A stretch of DNA of 11,423 nt from an uncultured Collinsella sp. Its GTDB lineage: Bacteria > Actinomycetota > Coriobacteriia > Coriobacteriales > Coriobacteriaceae. The stretch is taken from positions 1-11,423 of the forward strand of contig CABQHZ010000053.1 of the NCBI GenBank assembly GCA_902464175.1, written 5' to 3'. Positions 6,327 through 11,423 of the stretch are shown one piece after another (position 1 is the stretch's first letter; each line of letters opens with the position of its first letter). The notes beneath the pieces are model-generated. The model searched no databases, was not told the origin of the DNA, and saw only the letters and a program-made list of their open reading frames with translations. The position numbers and the translations under genes were made by a program.

Positions 6327-7754
6327 TTAGGCCTCCATCTCGGCGAGCTCCTCCTTGGAGAAGCCGGAGACAAAGACGACGGCAGCGGCGATGACAAAGG
6401 AGATTGCCATACCGACGATAGCCCAGACGGTGTTCATCTGGCCACCCTGCAGGTAGTTGGTGAAGACCAGGAAGTTGGAGGCACCGCCTGCGAGGTAGTA
6501 GGTAACCCCCATGAGGCCGGAGAACACAGCGCCGATAGCACCGCCGATGAACATGCCAAACATGGTGCGACGGAAGCGCATGAGGATGCCGAAGAGCGCG
6601 GGCTCGGTGACGCCGCCGGCGATGGCGGAGATGACGTAACCGATGGCGAGAGACTTCTCGTCGGGGTTCTTCATCTTGAGGAAGGCACCGAAGGCGCAGC
6701 CCCAGACAGCGGCCATAGCGCAGTTGGTGGAAACGAAGACAAAGGGATCGTAACCGGCAGCGATGATCTGAACCTGGGCGAGCAGGATGACGGGCATGTG
6801 CATGCCGCAGACCACGAAGAGCTGCCAGAAGGCGCCGAGGACGGCCATGACGATCAGAATACCGATGCCGCCAAGATCAGCAAGGCCGAAGAGCGCGTTA
6901 GCGATCAGCGTACCGATCTCGTTGCCGATGGGGGCGAGGACGATGAAGGCGATGGGGATGGTAACGATCATGGTGCAAAACGGCGTGAAGACCGTGGAGA
7001 GCACGTCGGGCATGACCTTCTTAAAGAACTTCTCGACGAAGTAGAGGACAGGCACCGAAAGGATGATCGGCAGGACGGACTGCTGATAGTTGGCAGCAGC
7101 GATCTGGATGCCGTAGACGGAGATGATGCCGCCACCCTCCTGCGTGGCAGCCGTCACAACGGACGGAGCCATGAGGGCGCCACCGAGCAGCATGCCGAGC
7201 ACGGGGCTGGCGCCGAGCTTCTTAGCCGCGGCATAACCCAGGTAGATGGGGATAAAGGTGAACGTGGCCTCGTACAGCGTGGTGTAGAGGAACGTATAGG
7301 TCGGGTCGTCGGCCGAGAGCACACCGAGCATGGTGGGGCCGAGGACGGCCGCGATGGTACGGAACAGACCGCCGGCCATGAGCAGCGGGATGAGCTGGGT
7401 CATGGAGCCGGACAGATAGTCGAGGATGATGTTCGGCAGGTTCTTGAGCTCGAACTTCTCCTTGGGAGCATCGAGGTTCTCGTTGACGGCCTCACCCTGC
7501 TTGACGCCGGAGATGGCGACGAACTCGGCGAGCACCTTGGGCACGTTCTGGCCGATGATGACCTGGAGCTGGCTGCCGGCGAACTGGCAACCCAGAACAC
7601 CCTTGACCTTCTTGATCTTCTCCACGTCAACCTTGTTGTTATCCTTGAGCGTCAGACGCAGGCGCGTCATGCAGTTGGTGGCGACGGTGACATTCTCCGC
7701 ACCGCCCACGAGCTCGAGGACATCGGTGGCAATCTGCTTGTTATCTACTGCCAT
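6327..7754 (-). CDS. PTS sugar permease EIIBC, glucose/beta-glucoside superfamily
   Basis: A 475-residue protein starting MAVDNKQIATDVLELVGG. A GGGGAGGGG ribosome binding site lies a few bases before the ATG at 7754 and overlaps the in-frame ATG at 7769, which excludes that start. Residues 1 to about 85 are the EIIB domain, with the phosphorylated cysteine at 28 in the signature NCMTRLRL. After a linker (about 90-105), EIIC follows with some ten membrane segments, beginning LPNIILDYLSGSMTQLIPLLMAGG. Its conserved sugar-site signatures include CGMHMPV (His319) and GGVTEPALFG (Glu384). The protein ends after EIIC with no EIIA domain, so it must take phosphate from a separate EIIA encoded elsewhere. 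It should import and phosphorylate a sugar or glycoside. The subfamily resembles beta-glucoside, sucrose and trehalose transporters, but the substrate cannot be read from the sequence. The promoter region faces the divergent esterase gene and contains the GTTTAC repeats. Confidence 0.95.
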   Translation of the reverse strand: MAVDNKQIATDVLELVGGAENVTVATNCMTRLRLTLKDNNKVDVEKIKKVKGVLGCQFAGSQLQVIIGQNVPKVLAEFVAISGVKQGEAVNENLDAPKEKFELKNLPNIILDYLSGSMTQLIPLLMAGGLFRTIAAVLGPTMLGVLSADDPTYTFLYTTLYEATFTFIPIYLGYAAAKKLGASPVLGMLLGGALMAPSVVTAATQEGGGIISVYGIQIAAANYQQSVLPIILSVPVLYFVEKFFKKVMPDVLSTVFTPFCTMIVTIPIAFIVLAPIGNEIGTLIANALFGLADLGGIGILIVMAVLGAFWQLFVVCGMHMPVILLAQVQIIAAGYDPFVFVSTNCAMAAVWGCAFGAFLKMKNPDEKSLAIGYVISAIAGGVTEPALFGILMRFRRTMFGMFIGGAIGAVFSGLMGVTYYLAGGASNFLVFTNYLQGGQMNTVWAIVGMAISFVIAAAVVFVSGFSKEELAEMEA

Positions 7755-7777
7755 GGGACCCCTCCCCATATCTTCGT

Positions 7778-7803
7778 GTGCCAGCCCCCTTGGGCGTAGG
7801 CAC
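7778..7803 (-). other. Hairpin in the PTS mRNA leader
   Basis: GTGCC at 7778-7782 pairs with GGCAC at 7799-7803, and GCCC at 7784-7787 with GGGC at 7792-7795. In the minus-strand transcript it lies just upstream of the Shine-Dalgarno sequence (about 7760-7766). It may affect translation or mRNA stability. There is no U-tract and no match to a known antiterminator. Confidence 0.35.
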
Positions 7804-7847
7804 GCCTTTGGCCCGGCGACTATAACCCCTTACGGTTGTCGGACCCT

Positions 7848-7876
7848 TGGATACGCTGTCGTAAACAAAGTGTTTA
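7848..7876 (-). promoter_or_regulatory. Candidate PTS promoter overlapping the operator cluster
   Basis: On the minus strand, TAAACA (7871-7876, four of six to the -35 consensus) is 17 bp from TATCCA (7848-7853, four of six to the -10 consensus). The -35 would lie inside the GTAAACA/TGTTTAC inverted repeat, a position suited to repression. TATAGT at 7819-7824 is an alternative -10 without a good -35. Both are weak matches. Confidence 0.25.
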
Positions 7877-7902
7877 CTGAACGTTTACGGGCTTTAGTTT
7901 AC
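7861..7902. promoter_or_regulatory. Cluster of four GTTTAC half-sites, probable operators
   Basis: GTAAACA (7861-7867) and TGTTTAC (7871-7877) form a perfect inverted repeat with a 3-bp centre. Further GTTTAC copies sit at 7883-7888 and 7897-7902. The first three hexamers start exactly 11 bp apart (7861, 7872, 7883), about one helical turn, so proteins bound there would face the same side. AACGTTTAC around 7880-7888 has the CG centre of LacI/GalR-family operators. The site is about 110 bp upstream of the PTS start. No LacI-type regulator is encoded in the window. Confidence 0.55.
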
Positions 7903-8098
7903 ACGGAGCGCCTCATTTGTGGCAATTTTACCGTGCAGAGTCCGGCGAACGGTAGGAAATCGGGGGTGAACGTATTTGAATGGCGGAAGATGGTCTCTTT
8001 GACTGTCTATTGATATATGGCTCTTTACGTGGGCTTTTATTTTGATTAACACCTCTATGACCTGTTAACTCATCAACAGAAGCCCTGCTAGAAGCTAA

Positions 8099-8112
8099 TA
8101 AACATATGTTTA
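8099..8112. promoter_or_regulatory. Perfect palindrome TAAACATATGTTTA, candidate operator
   Basis: A 14-bp perfect dyad made of TAAACA and TGTTTA separated by TA. It shares its half-site with the repeats at 7861-7877 and 8182-8195 and lies in the AT-rich DNA upstream of the esterase gene. Confidence 0.55.
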
Positions 8113-8149
8113 GTAGTTCATGGCGTGTTCAATTTTGCCGTTTACCGAG

Positions 8150-8178
8150 TTCATCTGGTTATTCTTCAATTCTAGATT
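8150..8178 (+). promoter_or_regulatory. Weak candidate promoter for the esterase gene
   Basis: TTCATC (8150-8155) and TAGATT (8173-8178) have a 17-bp spacing and partial matches to -35 and -10. The palindrome at 8182-8195 would cover the transcription start, as expected for a repressor site. The hexamers are poor, so this is only a suggestion. Confidence 0.25.
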
Positions 8179-8181
8179 ACA

Positions 8182-8195
8182 CTAAACATGTTTAG
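8182..8195. promoter_or_regulatory. Perfect palindrome CTAAACATGTTTAG, candidate operator
   Basis: A 14-bp perfect dyad ending 49 bp before the esterase ATG. Its half-site TAAACA/TGTTTA is the same as in the palindrome 83 bp upstream, but with no central spacer. Its place just before the gene fits repression of the plus-strand unit. Confidence 0.6.
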
Positions 8196-8244
8196 ATTGT
8201 ATTGCCGCTTTTGTTTCCCACTAGCGGCGCAAGGGAGGCAGCTC

Positions 8245-9582
8245 ATGGAACTCAAATTGTGTACCTACGCAACCGTCACCACCTTGGGCGACTTTGGCCC
8301 CTGGATCAGCAAGGTCGTACTCGACCTGCCCTGCACCGTGCGCGCCAACGACATCGACACGAACACCTTCCATATATATGTAGAGCGTCACGAGCGCTCG
8401 GGCGAGGTTCTGATGCGCAAGGAGCGCGGCGCCGACCATGCCGCGCCCTCCGTGGGTTACATCGACATTCTCGCCGCATATCCGTGCGACGAGAACGGAC
8501 GTAAGCTCGCCGTGGGCACCCATGTGGCACTCGAGGTCGCCGAGCAGCGCCTGACCAAAAAGATCGAAGGCGGCGTCATGGGCTCGCGCATGCTCGATGA
8601 CCAGCTGCACATCACGCAGCTCGCGGCTCTTCCCGGCAATGACGGCGACGATCCCACCTGCGGCCTGGTCTTCGACACCTGCCGTGGCGATATCTGCCCC
8701 GCGCTCAAAGGCTGGAGCAACGCCACGCAAAAGACCGCCGTCGACGGTATCGCGCTCGAATATGGCTTCTTTGAGCCCAGCTTTAAGGCCGAGGACTCGG
8801 CATGCTTCAACCCCTTTGCGCCCGAGGCCACGGCCGTGCCCCAAAAGGCACCGCTCGTGGTGTATCTGCACGGCGCCGGCGAGGGCAAGGGCGCCACGCA
8901 GGGCGAAGGCGCCACGCGCGCCTATATCGGCAACCGCGTGACGGCCATCAGCCAGGCGCAGATCCAGCGCTACTTTGGCGGCTTTGCCTGGGTGCTCGTG
9001 CCGCAGTCGCCCACGTTTTGGATGGACAACGGCGTCGAGCAGCTTGGTCACTCCAACCAGAGCATCTACTCCCCCGTGCTCAAGGCACTTATCGATGAGT
9101 TTGTCGCCGAGCATGCCGGCCGCATCGACACCGACCGCATCGTGGTCGCCGGTCTTTCCAACGGCGGCTTTATGACCCTGCGCCTGTGCGCCGACTACCC
9201 CGATTTCTTCGCCGCGGGCCTTCCCTGCTGCGCCCCGTGGTACAACGCCACGGACGAGGACGTGGCCGCGCTCGCCAAGACGCCGCTGTGGTTTACGCAC
9301 TCCAAGGGCGACGAGCTTGTGTCACCGCAACAGACCGTGCTGCCGCTCACGGCGCGCCTGCGCGATGCCGGCGCCAACGTGCATCTCACCTACTTTAACC
9401 ATGTCGAGGACCTGACCGGCGTGTATCGCGAGGCCGACGGCTCGGCCAAGAAGACGTTCAACCATGGCGTGTGGATCCACCAATTCAACGACCTGTGTTA
9501 TCAAGACTTCGACGGGGGCAACGTACTCATCGACGGCGAGCCGGTGGGCTGCTGGGAGTGGTCGGCCAGGGTCGATAAGTAA
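8245..9582 (+). CDS. EstA-like alpha/beta-hydrolase esterase with N-terminal Ig-like domain
   Basis: A 445-residue protein starting MELKLCTYATVTTLGDFGPW. GGGAGG lies 6 nt before the ATG at 8245. An earlier in-frame ATG at 8188 lies inside the operator palindrome and is rejected. Residues 1 to about 125 are beta-rich and look like the Ig-like domain found at the N-terminus of EstA-type esterases. A strand-rich segment links to the catalytic domain (about 200-430). It holds PLVVYLHGAGEGKG (oxyanion HGAG near 209), the nucleophile motif GLSNGG with Ser305, KGDELVSP with Asp356 as likely acid, and NHGVWIH with His407 (HxxW) as likely base. This arrangement matches PHB-depolymerase/dienelactone-hydrolase-like esterases. 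There is no signal peptide or membrane segment, so it is cytoplasmic. It diverges from the PTS operon, so removing acyl groups from an imported sugar is a reasonable role. A peptidase of the prolyl-oligopeptidase type is a less likely alternative. Confidence 0.88.
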   Translation: MELKLCTYATVTTLGDFGPWISKVVLDLPCTVRANDIDTNTFHIYVERHERSGEVLMRKERGADHAAPSVGYIDILAAYPCDENGRKLAVGTHVALEVAEQRLTKKIEGGVMGSRMLDDQLHITQLAALPGNDGDDPTCGLVFDTCRGDICPALKGWSNATQKTAVDGIALEYGFFEPSFKAEDSACFNPFAPEATAVPQKAPLVVYLHGAGEGKGATQGEGATRAYIGNRVTAISQAQIQRYFGGFAWVLVPQSPTFWMDNGVEQLGHSNQSIYSPVLKALIDEFVAEHAGRIDTDRIVVAGLSNGGFMTLRLCADYPDFFAAGLPCCAPWYNATDEDVAALAKTPLWFTHSKGDELVSPQQTVLPLTARLRDAGANVHLTYFNHVEDLTGVYREADGSAKKTFNHGVWIHQFNDLCYQDFDGGNVLIDGEPVGCWEWSARVDK

Positions 9583-9595
9583 TCCATCCCATCGC

Positions 9596-9716
9596 GGTGC
9601 CGAGGGCTTACCTCTGAAAATGTCCTCGGGCATGCGGCCCGGTTGCACTACGCGCTTCGCGCTGTGCAACCGGGCCGCCCCCTGCGGAATATTTTCAGAG
9701 GTAAGCCCTCGGCCCC
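9596..9716. repeat. 121-bp single-axis palindrome between esterase and DUF1593 genes
   Basis: The outer arms 9596-9621 and 9691-9716 pair in 25 of 26 positions; the only mismatch is 9598/9714. The inner arms 9634-9648 and 9664-9678 pair perfectly over 15 bp. CGCG at 9651-9654 and 9658-9661 closes a 3-nt loop. All three helices share one axis at 9656, and the two unpaired stretches (9622-9633 and 9679-9690) are both exactly 12 nt. It begins 13 bp after the esterase stop. No T-tract follows on either strand. It could be a palindromic mobile or repetitive element, or an unusually large bidirectional terminator. Confidence 0.85.
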
Positions 9717-9754
9717 GCTGCGTTGACGTTGCTGTAGACCCTGGACGAGCGCTT

Positions 9755-9769
9755 CCGGCGGGCCGCCGG
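9755..9769. repeat. Short GC-rich dyad upstream of the DUF1593 gene
   Basis: CCGGCGG and CCGCCGG flank a single central G. With one central base it is more likely a duplex binding site or chance in GC-rich DNA than a hairpin. I see nothing else definite in 9717-9846 apart from the ribosome binding site of the next gene. Confidence 0.3.
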
Positions 9770-9846
9770 GTTGACGGCGATGAGGGCGGGGGTCCCGTCT
9801 TGCCTTGCGCGTAACTGGCTGAGATTTATTTGGTTGGAGCTTTTTT

Positions 9847-11358
9847 ATGACTCGCGATTTAACTCGGGTGATTGTTACTACTGATATGGAAGTCGATGAT
9901 ATGAACTCGCTCGTTCATTTGGCTCTGTATCTTAACTTGCTTGATGTTCAGGCTGTGGTGTATACGGCTTCGCAGTATCACTTTCTTGGGGATGGGGTCC
10001 ACACGCTTGGTGAGGTGAATCCGCATTGGCGGACTAAAGGGCGTCGCTCTTATGAGTGGGATGTTGTGCCTCATGAGCCTGATCCGCTGGCTGGGGAGCT
10101 TCTTGAGTATCGGCCGTTTCCTGAGCATTGGATTGAGAGCCTTTGGAGCAATGAGTATGCCCAGGCTTGGCCGCAGCTGCAGGCGAATGCCGCTGCCGCC
10201 GGTGAGCCGCCGTTTCCCACGCCTGCTCAGATGATTGAGCGTACGTTTGTAGGCAATGTTGCCTTTGAAGGTGATGTGCGTGAGGAGACTGACGGTTCTC
10301 GCGTGATTGCTCAGGCTATTTTGGATGATGATCCGCGCACGCTTTGGCTGCTCAGTTGGGGCGGCATGAACACCATCGTCCGTTCTTTCATGAGCATTGC
10401 TGAGCGATATCGCGATACGCCTGAATGGCCTTCTGTGCAGCAGCGGGTCTATCAGAAGGTGCGCGTTATGGGCGTTGCCGATGGCGTGGGGCAGGACAAC
10501 TCGTGGCTCGACCATGGACGTGAGCTCTTTCCCGAGCTCATCTTTTGGCGCGTGCCCTATATGTATGGCGGCTATGTCGACGCCAAGATGGCTCAGCCCG
10601 ATACGCTGCCGTTGTTTCAGGCTCCTTGGCCCAAGCAGAATCTCACGCAGGGCAACGGACCCCTCATGGCACGCTATATGCTCTATGGCGATGGTAAGGT
10701 CTACGAAAACGAGCCCGAGCGCTTTCAGTTTGGCAAGCATGCCCGTCTGGATTGGGGGCTGGACGGCATGCCCGCGGTTCAGTTTGAACGCGGCGATTTT
10801 ATGGCCGAAGGCGACAGCATGACCTATATTCCGCTGCTTCCGTTTGGCCTGCGCGGTATCGACGACCGCGACTTCGATACGCTGCTGGGCCGCATGTTTT
10901 TTGATGGGCATCCCGATGCGAACGCGCCCGCCGGTTTTGCCTCCATCGGCACGCCCGCAGACGACAATCTCAATCCCTATCTGCGTGCCTATCAGGAAGA
11001 CTTTGCCGCCCGCGCGCAATGGTGTGCCCATGATCCGGCAGTCTGCTCGCATCCGGCACATGTTGTCGAGGTCACGGCCGACCGCAGCGCCACAGCCGGC
11101 GAGCGCGTCAACCTTACAGCGACCATCGTCGACCCCGACGGCAAGGGCTTCGATGCACATTGGGATGTGGCCGTAGACCCATCGAGCTATGCAGGCGTCC
11201 AGGATCTGTCGATGTGGCAAGAATGCACGGTAGACACCGCTTTTATCGTGCCCGCCGACGCGCGGCCCGGCGACCGCCTTGTGCTCACCCTTACCGTGCA
11301 GACGCGCGCCGAGCGCCCCTGCAGCCGCTACGCCCAGGTCGCCCTGACCGTGGCATAG
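9847..11358 (+). CDS. DUF1593 (nucleoside-hydrolase-like, Sde182-type) protein
   Basis: A 503-residue protein. TTGGAG lies 7 nt before the ATG. The N-terminal domain (about 5-345) follows the DUF1593 pattern, a relative of the inosine/uridine nucleoside hydrolases. It starts RVIVTTDMEVDDMNSLVHLALY with the metal-type Asp cluster (Asp13, Asp17, Asp18), then LWLLSWGGMNTIVRSF at 166-181 and KVRVMGVADGVGQDNSWLDHG at 204-224. The C-terminal part (about 403-503) is an Ig-like beta domain matching the Sde182 C-terminal type: AGERVNLTATIVDPDGKGFDAHWDV, then VPADARPGDRLVLTLTV. There is no signal peptide, so it is cytoplasmic. The reaction is unproven for the family; hydrolysis of a glycosidic bond using a bound metal is the expectation. 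It follows the esterase on the same strand, 264 bp later. Third-position GC rises along the gene, from 28 of the first 58 codons to 66 of the last 85. Confidence 0.87.
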   Translation: MTRDLTRVIVTTDMEVDDMNSLVHLALYLNLLDVQAVVYTASQYHFLGDGVHTLGEVNPHWRTKGRRSYEWDVVPHEPDPLAGELLEYRPFPEHWIESLWSNEYAQAWPQLQANAAAAGEPPFPTPAQMIERTFVGNVAFEGDVREETDGSRVIAQAILDDDPRTLWLLSWGGMNTIVRSFMSIAERYRDTPEWPSVQQRVYQKVRVMGVADGVGQDNSWLDHGRELFPELIFWRVPYMYGGYVDAKMAQPDTLPLFQAPWPKQNLTQGNGPLMARYMLYGDGKVYENEPERFQFGKHARLDWGLDGMPAVQFERGDFMAEGDSMTYIPLLPFGLRGIDDRDFDTLLGRMFFDGHPDANAPAGFASIGTPADDNLNPYLRAYQEDFAARAQWCAHDPAVCSHPAHVVEVTADRSATAGERVNLTATIVDPDGKGFDAHWDVAVDPSSYAGVQDLSMWQECTVDTAFIVPADARPGDRLVLTLTVQTRAERPCSRYAQVALTVA

Positions 11359-11423
11359 CAAGGACAGCGCCAATATTCAACAAAGAGCGTCCCCAGGTAA
11401 CAAACGAGCGAGGATTTTTGGAC
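11359..11423. other. Right-edge intergenic tail
   Basis: Sixty-five bases after the DUF1593 stop hold no gene start that I can support. The string GAGCGTCCCC at 11385-11394 echoes the GTCCCC strings at 2901-2906 and 4679-4684. No hairpin terminator is visible before the edge. Confidence 0.4.

Larger units (their letters stand above)
7755..8244. promoter_or_regulatory. 490-bp divergent control region between PTS and esterase genes
   Basis: No credible gene lies here. The PTS side (7755-7860) is GC-rich, and the part from about 7980 to 8210 is clearly AT-rich compared with its neighbours. It holds four GTTTAC/GTAAAC half-sites at 7861-7902, a further GTTTAC at 8140-8145, and two perfect 14-bp palindromes near the esterase. 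I found no BglG-type antiterminator site and no complete riboswitch. Confidence 0.7.

Noticed and set aside
6119..6397. N-terminal extension of the glycosidase frame to 6397
   Set aside because: It would run through both stem-loops and up to 71 bp into the end of the PTS gene. Its residues are Pro/Arg/Ser-rich filler, and a good ribosome binding site serves the ATG at 6118.
6306..7799. Long plus-strand open frame opposite the PTS gene
   Set aside because: It mirrors the PTS gene in a GC-rich codon frame, its predicted protein is a low-complexity mix of Asp, Gly, Glu and His, and the PTS motifs are unmistakable on the other strand.
7755..7860. BglG-type antiterminator (RAT) or riboswitch in the PTS leader
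   Set aside because: Only a small hairpin is present. There is no RAT-like sequence, no overlapping terminator and no known riboswitch core.
7426..8013. Plus-strand open frame from inside the PTS gene into the control region
   Set aside because: Most of it is antisense to the PTS gene, and the rest covers the operator cluster. No domain is visible.
9859..11373. 504-codon minus-strand open frame opposite the DUF1593 gene
   Set aside because: It lacks recognisable motifs and has a basic, unstructured composition, while the plus strand encodes a clear DUF1593 protein.
4693..11387. Shared 9-mer AACAAAGAG at 4693-4701 and 11379-11387, each near a GTCCCC string
   Set aside because: A 9-mer match between two places in an 11-kb window is expected by chance many times over.
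1..11423. CRISPR array, tRNA, transposase or integrase
   Set aside because: No regularly spaced repeats, no cloverleaf and no such protein were seen on either strand.

Overview
The window looks like chromosomal DNA from a high-GC Gram-positive gut actinobacterium of the class Coriobacteriia, most likely Collinsella or a close relative. This is inferred from GC-rich codon use, a LuxR-type regulator with about twelve membrane segments at its N-terminus (a family expanded in Coriobacteriia), and PTS-based sugar uptake next to unusual glycosidases. No rRNA, tRNA, transposase, integrase, phage gene or CRISPR array was seen.

Left part (1-2776, all on the minus strand): three closely spaced genes of unknown function, read from right to left. 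They encode a small protein with one membrane anchor (2324-2776), a zinc-ribbon protein with a Gln-rich coiled-coil region (744-2306), and a lipoprotein cut by the window edge (1-668). They probably form one envelope-related operon.

Middle part (2878-4804): a 12-TM LuxR-family regulator on the minus strand with a good intrinsic terminator. It is followed by about 300 bp of intergenic DNA holding a 12-bp tandem duplication and a 13-bp inverted repeat, which probably terminates the next gene.

Right part (4805-11358): a carbohydrate locus. On the minus strand lie a PTS EIIBC permease of the glucose/beta-glucoside superfamily (6327-7754) and, after a terminator-like hairpin and a second stem-loop, a cytoplasmic DUF4038/GH140-like glycosidase (4805-6118). 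Diverging from them on the plus strand are a cytoplasmic EstA-like alpha/beta-hydrolase esterase (8245-9582) and a DUF1593 nucleoside-hydrolase-like protein (9847-11358). The 490-bp divergent region between PTS and esterase carries three perfect inverted repeats built from the same half-site, TAAACA/TGTTTA, plus more GTTTAC half-sites. This suggests one repressor controlling both directions.

Working model (inference): the PTS imports an acylated or decorated glycoside, and the esterase, the GH140-like enzyme and the DUF1593 hydrolase take it apart in the cytoplasm. None of the three enzymes has a signal peptide. The strongest feature not explained by genes is a 121-bp, single-axis palindrome (9596-9716) between the esterase and DUF1593 genes.
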